A stretch of 64,000 bases of DNA from Solidesulfovibrio sp. (GCF_038562415.1 NZ_JBCFBA010000004.1:168420-232419); one strand, 5' to 3'; counted from the first letter of the stretch, positions 1 to 11,051 are shown. The notes: generated by a model from the letters alone, not told the origin. Made by a program: numbers and translations.

Positions 1-1
1 C

Positions 2-1111
2 CATTTCACGGACATAAGCCTCCTCGACGACGCCACGGCGGCCCGGCGGATCGCCGCCGACGGCATTCAAATACTGGTGGACCTTAACGGCTACACCCGC
101 GACGCGCGCCTCAAACTCGTGGCCCTGCGGCCGGCCCCGGTCATCGTCAACTGGCTGGGCTATCCCGGCACCATGGCCAGCCCCTCCCACCACTACCTCA
201 TCGCCGACGACTGGATCGTGCCGCCGGAAAACGAGCCCTATTTTTCGGAAAAAGTGGTCCGCCTGCCCTGCTACCAGCCCAGCGCCCGAAGCCGCGTGGT
301 GTCGCCCACGCCTCCGACCCGGGCCGAGGCCGGGCTGCCCGAGGCGGCCATGGTCTATTGCTGCTTCAACGGCACGCACAAGATCCACCCGCAAACCTTC
401 GACCGCTGGCTGTCCATCCTGGCCCAGGTGCCGGGCAGCGTCCTGTGGCTGCTCGACGGCCCGCAGGCCACGGTCCAGCGGCTGCGCGACCGTGCCGCCG
501 GCCGGGGCGTGGACGGCACGCGCCTGGTGTTCGCCGCCAAGCTGCCCAATCCGGCCCACCTGGCCCGCTACCCCCTGGCCGACCTGTTTCTCGACACCAC
601 GCCCTACGGCGCCCACACCACGGCCTCGGACGCCCTGTGGTCGGGCGTGCCGGTCCTGACGGCCAGCGGCCGCTCGTTCGCCTCGCGGGTGTGCGGCAGC
701 CTGGTGCGGGCGGCCGGGCTGCCGGAACTGGTGTGCGAAAACCTCGACGACTACGTGGCCCGGGCCGTGGCCTTCGGCCGGGACCGGGGGAGCTTGCTCC
801 CCTTGCGGGAACGGCTGCGGGAAGGGCGCGAAAGCTGCGTCCTGTTCGACATGCCGGGGCTCGTGCGCGGCCTGGAGGACCTTTACGCGGCCATGTGGCG
901 GAATTTTACGGAAGGCCGCCTGCCCCGGCCGGACCTGCGCAACCTCGACATCTACCTGGAGGTGGGCCGGCAAATCGACCCCGAGGCCCTCGACGTCCAG
1001 GCCCTGCCCGACTACCGGGGCTGGTGGACCGAACGCCTGGCCGCCCGCCACCGGCTGCGGCCCATCCCGCCCGACGATCGCCTGGTCACCGACCCGGCAG
1101 TGTTCGCGTAG
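2..1111 (+). CDS. GT41/OGT-like glycosyltransferase, C-terminal part (5' end outside window)
   Basis: The reading frame is open from base 2, so the gene begins upstream of the window and 369 residues are visible. They match the catalytic C-terminal half of the SPINDLY/O-GlcNAc transferase family (GT41): VIVNWLGYPGTM, HKIHPQTFDRW and the donor-binding stretch LADLFLDTTPYGAHTT followed by DALWSGVPVLT. In this family TPR repeats normally precede the catalytic part; here they would lie before base 1. Bacterial members transfer sugars to proteins such as flagellins or adhesins, but the acceptor cannot be inferred here. An apparent start at base 77 (GTG) is internal, because conserved family sequence continues upstream of it. 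A copy of the dispersed 3' element begins 19 bases after the stop. Confidence 0.85.
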   Translation, partial: HFTDISLLDDATAARRIAADGIQILVDLNGYTRDARLKLVALRPAPVIVNWLGYPGTMASPSHHYLIADDWIVPPENEPYFSEKVVRLPCYQPSARSRVVSPTPPTRAEAGLPEAAMVYCCFNGTHKIHPQTFDRWLSILAQVPGSVLWLLDGPQATVQRLRDRAAGRGVDGTRLVFAAKLPNPAHLARYPLADLFLDTTPYGAHTTASDALWSGVPVLTASGRSFASRVCGSLVRAAGLPELVCENLDDYVARAVAFGRDRGSLLPLRERLREGRESCVLFDMPGLVRGLEDLYAAMWRNFTEGRLPRPDLRNLDIYLEVGRQIDPEALDVQALPDYRGWWTERLAARHRLRPIPPDDRLVTDPAVFA

Positions 1112-1481
1112 TGTGGGGAAATTGGAGGAGGGAAGCCTCCGGCGGCCAGGAGGGGCACGCCCCTCCTGGACCTCCCTTCAGGGGGAATGGCCTACCGGAA
1201 ACGAACCGGGTTGGCAGCGGCAACAAGACGCGCGACGCGGGGCTGTGGCGTTGCCGCCAACGGTCGCGTCAAAGACATGACGCGGCCTGAGGATGAAGGC
1301 AAAAGGGCCGCAGCCAGCCACCACTTGAAGAACAAGCTGATATCATAATACTTTTCTAAAACGCCCGTCTCCTGTCGCTTAGCCTTTCGTCCCCTCTCGC
1401 CTGGTACGCTTCTTGATCTATCCCCGCAGGCGCCCCTCGGCGCCGGGTCCACCCTTGGGGCGGACAAAAGGGGAACACGGC
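1112..1481. other. Intergenic region with repeat copy 1
   Basis: This 370-base stretch holds no convincing gene. It contains repeat copy 1 (1131-1185) and, near 1325-1360, a short AT-rich segment that could supply a promoter for the small gene at 1482, although the -10/-35 match is poor. I see nothing else recognisable. Confidence 0.5.
1131..1185 (+). repeat. Dispersed 3' two-hairpin element, copy 1
   Basis: Starts with the head GCCTCCGGCGGCC shared by all copies. Hairpin 1 has 11-bp arms (1146-1156 pairs with 1159-1169, loop AC). Hairpin 2 is CTCCC/GGGGG around TTCA. No T-run follows, so it is not an ordinary intrinsic terminator. It lies directly after the glycosyltransferase gene in the same orientation. 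Confidence 0.8.
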
Positions 1482-1745
1482 ATGGAAATCACTTCCCTTA
1501 CCGCCTTGCGGGAAAAACTGGAGCAGGTGCGCGGCCGCACGGGCGCCCGGCAAACGCCGTCGCGCCCGGCCAAGGCTGGCGTTGTGCTCCACCTCATGCC
1601 AAGGGCCGCCGGCGCGGACGCGGCCATCGCCTTCGACGCGGCCAAGGGGCTGGTGGAGGACATCCGACGGCAAGCGCCGACAGCGGCGGCCCTGGAAGCC
1701 GTCCACGACCTGGACTGGCAACGCGTGGCCCGCCTGATCGGCTAA
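1482..1745 (+). CDS. Small conserved-looking hypothetical protein (87 aa)
   Basis: I do not recognise this protein. The ATG at 1482 is preceded by AAAAGGGG about 10 bases upstream, a better start than the longer in-frame option at 1413. The N-terminus (MEITSLTALREKLEQVR) is likely helical, the middle is basic and Pro/Ala-rich, and the C-terminal half (AAKGLVEDIRRQAP, WQRVARLIG) is again helical. No signal peptide, membrane segment or cysteine motif is visible. It stands alone, upstream of a convergent tRNA gene. The domain-like C-terminus and a usable Shine-Dalgarno sequence favour a real gene, but the length leaves doubt. Confidence 0.55.
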   Translation: MEITSLTALREKLEQVRGRTGARQTPSRPAKAGVVLHLMPRAAGADAAIAFDAAKGLVEDIRRQAPTAAALEAVHDLDWQRVARLIG

Positions 1746-1771
1746 ATCGCATCGCGGGGAATTTCGGAAGA

Positions 1772-1847
<76 letters not shown>

Positions 1848-1914
1848 CTGAAGCGTCGGACACCGTCCGTCGGCGGTCCTCCGGCCGAAAACCGGAACAC
1901 GCCGTCGCCGTGCG

Positions 1915-1943
1915 CTTGTGAACGAAGGCGGCCGTTTTGTCAA
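1915..1943 (-). promoter_or_regulatory. Possible sigma70 promoter of tRNA-Thr
   Basis: On the minus strand TTGACA (1938-1943) is followed after 17 bases by CACAAG (1915-1920), a perfect -35 with a weak -10. It would start transcription about 60 bases before the tRNA. It also lies just past repeat copy 2 downstream of tatA. Confidence 0.35.
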
Positions 1944-1957
1944 AACTTTTTTGCCCC

Positions 1958-2014
1958 CTCCCCCATTCGGGGGGTCCGGGGGGGATGATCCCCCCCGGCC
2001 GCCGGAGGCATTCC
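1958..2014 (-). repeat. Dispersed 3' two-hairpin element, copy 2
   Basis: Minus-strand copy directly downstream of tatA. The head is the reverse complement of 1997-2014. Hairpin 1 has 9-bp arms (1976-1984 with 1990-1998, loop ATGAT). Hairpin 2 is CCCCC/GGGGG with a CGAAT-type loop. Orientation matches the gene it follows. Confidence 0.8.
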
Positions 2015-2034
2015 TTCCCGTTTTCCTCCACCCC

Positions 2035-2298
2035 TCAATGGCTCTGGGCGACTTCCTTGGCGGCGGCCGCCTGTTCGGCCATCGGGGCCTCGGCCTGACG
2101 GATTTCCCTGACCGGCTCGGCGGACGGAGCGGCTTGCGTCGTGGCCGGCGCCGGCGGCTCCTCCTCGTGCATGGCCTTCTTGAAATCCCGGATGCCCCGG
2201 CCGAGCTGGCCGCCGAGGTCGGCGATCTTGCCCGGCCCGAAAACAATCAGGGCGATAAGGATAATAAGGATAAGGTGATGCGGTTCGAAAAGTCCCAT
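2035..2298 (-). CDS. tatA: Twin-arginine translocase subunit TatA
   Basis: Short Tat component that oligomerises in the inner membrane to let folded twin-arginine substrates pass. The 87 residues follow the TatA/E plan: one N-terminal membrane helix (about 8-24, LILIILIALIVF), the hinge FGPGKI, an amphipathic helix (LGRGIRDFKKAM) and a disordered acidic/Ala-rich tail. The start has a strong GGAGG six bases upstream. It is not next to tatC, which lies at 41.4 kb. Two likely Tat substrates, formate dehydrogenase and hydrogenase, are encoded in the same window. Confidence 0.93.
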   Translation of the reverse strand: MGLFEPHHLILIILIALIVFGPGKIADLGGQLGRGIRDFKKAMHEEEPPAPATTQAAPSAEPVREIRQAEAPMAEQAAAAKEVAQSH

Positions 2299-2412
2299 GG
2301 CTACCTCCAGGCTTGACGGTGGAACATGCCACCATTAGGCGCTCGGAGCCGCCCGGGCAAGGCATCCTGAACACATTGCAATCCGGCGGGCGCAGGCGCC
2401 GGCCGGCCGGCG

Positions 2413-3117
2413 TCAGCTTTCCGGCGCGTAGCGGGTCGGGTCCGGGACGCCGGCCTCGACGAAGCCTTTCCGGCGCAGCAGGCAACTGTCGCACCGCCCG
2501 CAGGCCAACCCCTCGGGCGTGGGGTCGTAGCAGGAGTGGGTCAGGCCGTAGTCCACGCCGAGGCCCATCCCCAGGCGCACGATGCCGGCCTTGGTCAGTT
2601 CCAGCAGCGGCGTGTGGATGGTGATGCGCAGCCTGCCCTCCACCGCCTCCTTGACGGCCAGGTTGGCCATGGCCTCGAAGGCCCGCACGAACTCCGGCCG
2701 GCAGTCGGGATAGCCGGAATAATCCAGGGCGTTGACGCCGATGAAGATGTCCTGGGCGCCGAGCACCTCGGCCCAGCCCAGGGCCATGGACAGGAAGATG
2801 GTGTTGCGGGCCGGCACGTAGGTGACCGGAATGTCGGCCTCCATGGCGGCGACGTCGCGGTCCTTGGGCACGTCGATGTCGGCCGTCAGCGCCGAGCCGC
2901 CGATGGCCCCCAGCGGCAGGGGCAGGATCAGGTGGGCGTGGACGTTCATGGCCGCGGCCACGCGCTTGGCCGCCGCGAGCTCGACCTTGTGGCGCTGGCC
3001 GTATTCGAAGCTCAGCGCGCAGGGCGAAAACCCCTGGCTCCTGGCCACGGCCAGGCAGGTCGTGGAATCGAGGCCGCCGGAAAAAAGCACCACCGCCTTC
3101 TTGGCTTGCGTGGTCAT
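2413..3117 (-). CDS. queC: 7-cyano-7-deazaguanine (preQ0) synthase QueC
   Basis: Converts 7-carboxy-7-deazaguanine to preQ0 with ATP and ammonia in the queuosine pathway. The N-terminus has the PP-loop [14 protein letters not shown] (about residues 10-23), and the C-terminus carries the zinc-binding cysteines in [19 protein letters not shown]. At 234 residues it is of normal length. It is last in the minus-strand operon queD-queE-queC, nine bases after queE. Confidence 0.95.
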   Translation of the reverse strand: MTTQAKKAVVLFSGGLDSTTCLAVARSQGFSPCALSFEYGQRHKVELAAAKRVAAAMNVHAHLILPLPLGAIGGSALTADIDVPKDRDVAAMEADIPVTYVPARNTIFLSMALGWAEVLGAQDIFIGVNALDYSGYPDCRPEFVRAFEAMANLAVKEAVEGRLRITIHTPLLELTKAGIVRLGMGLGVDYGLTHSCYDPTPEGLACGRCDSCLLRRKGFVEAGVPDPTRYAPES

Positions 3118-3126
3118 GGCCGCTCC

Positions 3127-3762
3127 TTACACCCCCCTTGCGTCGGGGTGCCAGATATGCTTGTGCAATTGCAGGGACAGCCGCGCCCGCACCCGGTCGG
3201 CCACCATCCAGGCGGCCAGCTCGGCCGGGTCCAGCGCCCCGGCCACGGGCGAGAAATGGACCATGTGGCCCGCCCAGACCCGTCTGGCCACATCCAGGGC
3301 GAAACGGTAGTCCTCGCGCCCGGCCAGCACGAACTTGACCTCGTCGCGGGGCCGCAGCCGCTCCAGGTTGGCGTAGTCGTTGCGCCCTTCCATGCCGCTG
3401 CCCGGACATTTGACGTCCACCACGGCGACGACGCGCCCGTCGAGCACGGAAATGTCCCGGCTGCCGTTGGTCTCGACCAGCACCGTCAGGCCGGCGTCGC
3501 ACAATTGGGCGGCCAGGGGCGGGATATGGGGCGACAGCAGCGGCTCGCCGCCCGTGAGCTCGACCAGCGGCAGGCCGAAAGCCAGCAGGGCCGCCCGGGC
3601 CGCCGCCACGGGCATGTCGGTAAACGATTCCAGGGCGTGGCGCGTGTCGCACCAGGCGCAATCGAGGTTGCAGCCCGACAGGCGCAGGAAGGCGCAGGGC
3701 CAGCCGGCGTAGCTCGATTCGCCCTGGATGCTGGCGAAGATCTCGTGGACGGGCAGGGTCAT
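3127..3762 (-). CDS. queE: 7-carboxy-7-deazaguanine synthase QueE (radical SAM)
   Basis: Radical SAM enzyme that contracts 6-carboxytetrahydropterin to 7-carboxy-7-deazaguanine. The cluster motif is C31-x3-C35-x2-C38 in GCNLDCAWCDT, preceded by the substrate-binding SIQGESSYAG and followed by TGGEPLL. At 211 residues it belongs to the compact QueE forms. The ATG overlaps the queD stop as ATGA, so the two are probably translationally coupled; queC follows nine bases downstream. Confidence 0.95.
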   Translation of the reverse strand: MTLPVHEIFASIQGESSYAGWPCAFLRLSGCNLDCAWCDTRHALESFTDMPVAAARAALLAFGLPLVELTGGEPLLSPHIPPLAAQLCDAGLTVLVETNGSRDISVLDGRVVAVVDVKCPGSGMEGRNDYANLERLRPRDEVKFVLAGREDYRFALDVARRVWAGHMVHFSPVAGALDPAELAAWMVADRVRARLSLQLHKHIWHPDARGV

Positions 3763-4133
3763 GCGTCCTCGGCGTAGCTGGCGGCCAGGCCCGGGCTTTC
3801 GACCACGGTCACCCGGGCCACGCGCACCCGGTCGTCGGCCAGCCGCTCGCGCAACTGGGCGTAAATCCAGGCGGCGAGGACCTCGGCCGTGGGCGGGGCC
3901 AGTTCCGGGATATCGTTTAAGCAGGTGTGGTCGAGCCGGGCGGTGGCCGCGTCCAGGGCGGCGCGCACGTCCAGGAAATCGGCCACCATGCCGCCGGCCA
4001 GGCGCGGGGCGGCCAGCTCGGCCGTGACCTCGAAATTGTGGCCGTGCAGGGCCGCGCAGGGGCCGGGATGGCCGGGCAGGCGGTGGGCGGCGCTAAACGA
4101 CGTGGACACGATGATGGTATAGGTTGCGGCCAT
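3759..4133 (-). CDS. queD: 6-carboxytetrahydropterin synthase QueD
   Basis: Makes 6-carboxy-5,6,7,8-tetrahydropterin from dihydroneopterin triphosphate. Visible hallmarks are the zinc histidines in FSAAHRLPGH and LHGHNFEV, the cysteine of PCAALHGHN, and LDHTCLND. The 124-residue form starting MAATYT fits the family; an extended reading frame further upstream has no family sequence. First gene of the operon, divergent from queF. GTP cyclohydrolase, the preceding step, is not in the window. Confidence 0.93.
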   Translation of the reverse strand: MAATYTIIVSTSFSAAHRLPGHPGPCAALHGHNFEVTAELAAPRLAGGMVADFLDVRAALDAATARLDHTCLNDIPELAPPTAEVLAAWIYAQLRERLADDRVRVARVTVVESPGLAASYAEDA

Positions 4134-4257
4134 GGGGCTGCCTCGCGGTCGTTGAACATCGGCGGCGGCTGGCGTAGGGAACTTTTCCGCCCGCGCCGCC
4201 GGCCGGGGGCGGTCAGACAACCACGGCCGGGTCCGGCCGTCAAGGAGTACCTCGACC

Positions 4258-4695
4258 ATGTCCGAGACGCATTTCCACAGACCCCACCCCGACGACGTCA
4301 GCGGCCTCAAGACCCTGGGCCAGGGCGCCACGGCCTACCCCCGCACGGTGACCCCGGAACTGCTGGAGACCTTTCCCAACGCCTATCCCGACCGGCGCTA
4401 CACCGTGACCTTCGCCTCCCAGGAATTCACGAGCCTTTGCCCCAAGACCGGCCAGCCCGACTTCGGCACCATCACCATCCGCTACGTGCCGGGCGAACGC
4501 TGCATCGAATCCAAGTCCCTGAAGTTGTATCTGTTCAGCTACCGCGACGAGGGGACGTTCATGGAGACCCTGACCAACCGCATCCTCGACGACCTGGTGG
4601 ACGCCTGCGCGCCGCTTTCGATGGAGGTCACGGGCGATTTCGCCGCCCGGGGCGGCATCACCATTTCGGTTGCGGCCACGTACGTGAAGCCGTAG
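4258..4695 (+). CDS. queF: NADPH-dependent preQ0 reductase QueF (unimodular type)
   Basis: Reduces the nitrile of preQ0 to the aminomethyl group of preQ1. The catalytic cysteine and aspartate are in SLCPKTGQPDF, and the family signature ESKSLKLYLFSYR follows. At 145 residues it is the short unimodular form. It is divergent from queD across about 125 bases, and queC, queD, queE and queF together cover the steps from dihydroneopterin triphosphate to preQ1. The 3' end overlaps the convergent membrane-protein gene by 38 bases. I saw no preQ1 riboswitch in the leader. Confidence 0.95.
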   Translation: MSETHFHRPHPDDVSGLKTLGQGATAYPRTVTPELLETFPNAYPDRRYTVTFASQEFTSLCPKTGQPDFGTITIRYVPGERCIESKSLKLYLFSYRDEGTFMETLTNRILDDLVDACAPLSMEVTGDFAARGGITISVAATYVKP

Positions 4696-5650
4696 CCCCC
4701 GTCGGGGCCGACGCCGTTTCCTCGCCGCCGCGGCGCCGCGACCGGGAACGCCACGGCCAGGCGGGCTGGCGTCGGGGACCGGCGGCCGGCGGGTGGCGTC
4801 GCTGCCAGCCGCGCATGAACCAGGCGCCCCACAGCAGCACCCAGGCGTGGTAATCGAGCCAGAGCAGAAACAGGATCGCCCCGCTCAGGGAACCGTAGAC
4901 CAGGTGATAGCGCGGCGTGCCGGCCACCAGGGCGGCGAAGGCGGCACTGACGCCGTAGGCCGTGGCGGCCAGCACCGCCGCCAGTGCGACAAGCAGCCGC
5001 ACGGGCCGGCGTCGGGGCAGAAACAGCAGATAGACGGCCAGGAAAAGGCCCGTGAGGCTCGCCGCGCCCCACAGGGGGGCCAGCCGGCGGGCCAGGCTCC
5101 CGGCCGGTTCCAGACGCGGCAGATGGGCGCAGGAGAGGGCCACCGTCATGGCGGCCACGAAAAGCGCCCCCAGGCACGGCCCTTTCGCCACGGCCCAGCA
5201 CCGGGCCGGCCAGGTCCGGCCGGCCGGCCGCCGGTCGCGCCAGGGCCGGGCCAAGGCCCGGCCGAGGGCCCCCACGAACAGCCACGACGACCAGAGGATG
5301 AAGGCGGCGCTTTGCCAGCCCAGCCCCGGCCAGGCCCAGAGCAGCCGCCTGGCCCTGGCCACCAGGGCCTCGTCCACGAAGGGCAGGACCACGGCCATCT
5401 GGCGGCGCAGGACCGTCTGCGCCGTCCAGCTCTCGCCGGCAAGCCAATCATAGCCGGCCAGCATCACGAAAAAAAGCGGTATGCACGACAGCAGGGCGTA
5501 AAAGGCCAGGGCCGCCGCCTGGTTCGGCCCGCCGGAGCGGAGAAAGGCCCTGGCCGCCCCGGCCGCCGTGACCGCGACCTCGCGGCCCAACCCGGCCAGC
5601 CTGCCCCGCCAGGGGCGTTTCACGGCTCCCGCCACCCGCCTTAATTTCAT
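4658..5650 (-). CDS. YihY/BrkB-family inner membrane protein
   Basis: About 330 residues from the ATG at 5650. It has the family core AAALAFYALLSCIPLFFV near residue 45, and some six hydrophobic segments ending in SLSGAILFLLWLDYHAWVLLWG, typical of YihY/UPF0761 proteins. The family was once annotated as RNase BN, but the membrane protein's role is not established. The C-terminal 40 residues are basic and Pro/Arg-rich and overlap the convergent queF by 38 bases. No strong Shine-Dalgarno precedes this ATG, so the start is uncertain. Confidence 0.8.
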   Translation of the reverse strand: MKLRRVAGAVKRPWRGRLAGLGREVAVTAAGAARAFLRSGGPNQAAALAFYALLSCIPLFFVMLAGYDWLAGESWTAQTVLRRQMAVVLPFVDEALVARARRLLWAWPGLGWQSAAFILWSSWLFVGALGRALARPWRDRRPAGRTWPARCWAVAKGPCLGALFVAAMTVALSCAHLPRLEPAGSLARRLAPLWGAASLTGLFLAVYLLFLPRRRPVRLLVALAAVLAATAYGVSAAFAALVAGTPRYHLVYGSLSGAILFLLWLDYHAWVLLWGAWFMRGWQRRHPPAAGPRRQPAWPWRSRSRRRGGEETASAPTGATASRTWPQPKW

Positions 5651-5748
5651 TGCTGTAATGTAATCTTTTCCAACACCGAAGAAAAGCGGCAAGGCCTGCC
5701 GTGGAACGGAATCTGCATGAACCTGGGCGAAACCAGGGAGGAACGTCC

Positions 5749-5913
5749 ATGTTCGCACCGAGCATTCAGCTGGAATCCATAAGCTTTTTCGAGCCGGTCG
5801 AAGGCGTGTGGCGCGAGGAGGCCGTCAAGGCCCCGGCAGGGGACAACGCGGGAGCCTGCCCGTTCGACGACGAGGAAGATTTCGAGGCCTTTTGCCGCCG
5901 GTCGCTGCTCTAA
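5749..5913 (+). CDS. Small acidic protein of unknown function (54 aa)
   Basis: The ATG at 5749 follows an excellent AGGGAGGA seven bases upstream. The protein is acidic (FDDEEDFEAF) with two cysteines, one in GACPF and one in the C-terminal CRRSLL. There is no membrane segment or signal peptide. It stands alone between a divergent membrane-protein gene and a convergent gene. I do not recognise the family; the strong ribosome site is the main evidence. Confidence 0.55.
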   Translation: MFAPSIQLESISFFEPVEGVWREEAVKAPAGDNAGACPFDDEEDFEAFCRRSLL

Positions 5914-5966
5914 GCGAAGCCCGGCCCGGCAGTCCTTGCCGGCGACGGCCCGGGACGGCGCCCGTT

Positions 5967-7034
5967 TCAACCCCGCTCCCCGGCCTCGCCCAGGCGCGGC
6001 AGCCCCATTTCCCGCTCCCGCACGATGCGCCCGGCCAGTTCGGCGCAAGAGCCGCAGGCCCGGCAATGGTGGCCGCAGCCGTCCGTGCGCGCGAAAAAAT
6101 CCGCCGGCAACGCGTCGTTGGGCAGGTCCAGCCGGCCCGACAGGATCTCCTGGGTGTCCAGCAGCCAGGCCAGGTTGCCGTGGAAAGCCCCGTCCAGGTA
6201 GGCCGCGACGATGGCCGTCAAGTCGGCCGCCGGCCGGGTGCGGCCGCAGATTTTCAGGAAATCGACCAGCCCCTCCAGGCGACGGGCGTCCTCGGGGCGG
6301 ATGAACGGCGAGGCCAGCATCCGGCCGGGATGGGCGTAAAACGTCCGCAGGCAGCCGAGATCCCGGTGCATGTCCGGGCCGAGCCGACAGGCGGCCAGGC
6401 GCGTGAGGGCGATGTGGGCGTCGTGGGCGGTCTTGAAGGGGCAGGCGTACAGGCAGCCCTCGTTGGCCATGAGCCCCAGCCGCAGGCCGGGAAAGGCCCG
6501 GCGCGCCCGATCCGCCAATTCCCCCAGCCGCGCCGTGTCCCGATTGATGTCCCGGTCGAGGATGACGGCATCCGGGAAGCGGAACCGGGTGTCGGCCACG
6601 GCTTCGAGCACCGCGGCCAGCCGCTCGAAGCGGTCCAGGCGGAAATTGATGCTCGGCACGGCGACCAGGGCGCCGGCCACCTCGGGCGAGGCGTCGGACA
6701 GGGCCGTGAGCAGGTAGTGGTCGGCGTAGACGATGCCGGTGATGGCCCCGGCCGCCAGATAGCCTTCGAGCAGCAGCAGCAGGTCGCGCAGGCCGTCGCC
6801 GGAAAGCGTCTCCGGGGCGTGGAAGGCGGCGTTTAAAAGGCCCAGGCGCGGCACTTCGGGCAGGGCCGCAAGCCCGGCGGCCAGTTCCTGGGGCGCGGCA
6901 TCGCCAGCCCCCGGGAGCCTGGCGTCCGGAATGTCGGGGCCGAGGCGAAAATACACCGCCGACAGGCTCGCGGCCCTGGCGGCGAGCAGGGCCGCATAGG
7001 CCGGATCGGGCACGAAAGGAACCTCGTAACGCAT
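5967..7034 (-). CDS. Peptidase U32-like protein with C-terminal cysteine cluster
   Basis: The 355 residues start at the ATG at 7034, which has GAGGAG upstream. The central LMANEGCLYACPFKTAHDAH resembles the Cys/His signature of U32-type TIM-barrel proteins (PrtC/TrhP/UbiU-V relatives), several of which bind an Fe-S cluster and act in tRNA or ubiquinone hydroxylation rather than proteolysis. Further cysteines follow (DLGCLRTF, KICGRT), and a dense group, GCGHHCRACGSC, sits near the C-terminus. The specific reaction cannot be assigned. It is divergent from uvrA across 265 bases. Family assignment is tentative. Confidence 0.55.
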   Translation of the reverse strand: MRYEVPFVPDPAYAALLAARAASLSAVYFRLGPDIPDARLPGAGDAAPQELAAGLAALPEVPRLGLLNAAFHAPETLSGDGLRDLLLLLEGYLAAGAITGIVYADHYLLTALSDASPEVAGALVAVPSINFRLDRFERLAAVLEAVADTRFRFPDAVILDRDINRDTARLGELADRARRAFPGLRLGLMANEGCLYACPFKTAHDAHIALTRLAACRLGPDMHRDLGCLRTFYAHPGRMLASPFIRPEDARRLEGLVDFLKICGRTRPAADLTAIVAAYLDGAFHGNLAWLLDTQEILSGRLDLPNDALPADFFARTDGCGHHCRACGSCAELAGRIVREREMGLPRLGEAGERG

Positions 7035-7299
7035 GGGCCGCTCCTCGCCGCGCCGCCAGTCCGGGACGCGGCCCAATCGGAGTAACGTGAACAAGCGTTA
7101 ACCGCAAGCGTTCCCCGCCGACGCCGCGATGCCGCCCGAGAAAGCGACCGCCGGCCTCCCCCGGCCGTGCCTCGGGAAAGTGGCCGCCGGCCTACCACAC
7201 CCGTGCGACGATACGGCGACGCCCCCGTCCGGGCCTTGCCTTTTGCGCGTTGGGCCTTATGTTGCGGGCTTGCCGCGACGGCTTTTGGAGGCGTTTATC

Positions 7300-10065
<2,766 letters not shown>

Positions 10066-10076
10066 CCCGCCCGGGC

Positions 10077-10877
10077 CTACAGGAAGGTTTCCGGTTCCCG
10101 GCGCTCCCGGCAGGTGGCGGCCAGCCGCTTGGCGACCGCCAGCAGGCCCGGATGGTCGAAAAGCCTGGCCCCCTCCGGGCAGCCCTTGACGCAGGCGCAG
10201 CAGCGGATGCAGCGCGCCGCGTCCGTGACCGGGCCGTCGGCCTCCAGGCGCACGGCCGCCACCGGGCAGGCCGTGACGCACTGGCCGCAGGCCTGGCACA
10301 GCGCCGCGACCGTTATCGGGCCCGGGTCGGCCGACAGCCCGGCCTCCCGGTAGGGCAGGCTGCCCGGCACCCGAAGCGGCGCGGCGGTTTCCAGGTCGGC
10401 GAGCCTTTCCAGCTTGGCCGCCACGACCCGGCCGAATTCCCGGGCCGCCCGGACGTCCCGGGCATCGGGCCGGCCGGGGGCGATGGGCGTCTCGGGCGCG
10501 CTGTAGGAATGCTCGCCGACAAACGCCCCGCCGGCCACGGGCGTGAACCCCAGTTCCCGGGCCAGGTCGCACAGTTCCAGCAAGGCGTCCTCGTAGGCCC
10601 GGTTGCCGTAGGCCACGACCAGGACCGCCGGGCCGCCCGCCCCGTGAAGCCGCTTCAGGCGCCGCACGGCCTCGGCCGGCAGCCTTCCGGCGTAGACCGG
10701 CGCGCCGAGGACGGTCACGGTCTCCCGAGACGCATGCGCCGCGGCCAGGCATTCCGGCCTGGTGAGGTCCAGGCGCTCGGCGACCGCAAACCCCAGCCCG
10801 AGGCCGATGTTGTCCACGATCCGGCGCGTGGTGCCGGTGGGCGAAAAAAAGGCCAGCCGCGTGGCGTCGCAGCGCAT
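10077..10877 (-). CDS. EFR1-type flavodoxin/ferredoxin fusion protein
   Basis: The N-terminal flavodoxin-like domain has the FMN phosphate loop FSPTGTTRR. The C-terminal part carries two 4Fe-4S motifs, CQACGQCVTACP and CIRCCACVKGCP. This is the layout of EFR1-family ferrodoxins, common in anaerobes and presumed to move low-potential electrons in the cytoplasm; partners are unknown. The start has GGGAGGGG upstream. It is second of a pair with the small membrane protein at 10890, 12 bases away, and converges on uvrA with an 11-base gap. Confidence 0.85.
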   Translation of the reverse strand: MRCDATRLAFFSPTGTTRRIVDNIGLGLGFAVAERLDLTRPECLAAAHASRETVTVLGAPVYAGRLPAEAVRRLKRLHGAGGPAVLVVAYGNRAYEDALLELCDLARELGFTPVAGGAFVGEHSYSAPETPIAPGRPDARDVRAAREFGRVVAAKLERLADLETAAPLRVPGSLPYREAGLSADPGPITVAALCQACGQCVTACPVAAVRLEADGPVTDAARCIRCCACVKGCPEGARLFDHPGLLAVAKRLAATCRERREPETFL

Positions 10878-10889
10878 CGCGCCCCTCCC

Positions 10890-11051
10890 TTACAGGTCGT
10901 CGTCCCGCTCGTCCTTGCCGGTCATCCATTGGTCGACGGGGTTTTTCTCGCCGGGATGCCGATCCTTGTAGTTCCTGGCCCGCCGGTTGAAGTAGATCAG
11001 GATCACGAAGCCGAACACGATCATGACGAGAAGGAACATGCCGTTGCCCAT
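10890..11051 (-). CDS. Small single-span membrane protein (53 aa)
   Basis: The ATG at 11051 has CAGGAGG eight bases upstream. One hydrophobic helix (MFLLVMIVFGFVILIYF, residues about 5-21) is followed by a basic then acidic soluble tail (NRRARNYKDRHPGEK). It probably forms a two-gene unit with the EFR1 protein and could tether an electron-transfer partner to the membrane, though that is inference from position only. Confidence 0.6.
   Translation of the reverse strand: MGNGMFLLVMIVFGFVILIYFNRRARNYKDRHPGEKNPVDQWMTGKDERDDDL

Noticed and set aside
4134..4257. preQ1 riboswitch upstream of queF or queD
   Set aside because: No recognisable preQ1 aptamer (C-rich loop with A-rich tail) was found in the short GC-rich gap.
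7035..7299. LexA/SOS box upstream of uvrA
   Set aside because: No convincing inverted repeat matching known LexA boxes; only a direct AAGCGTT repeat is seen.
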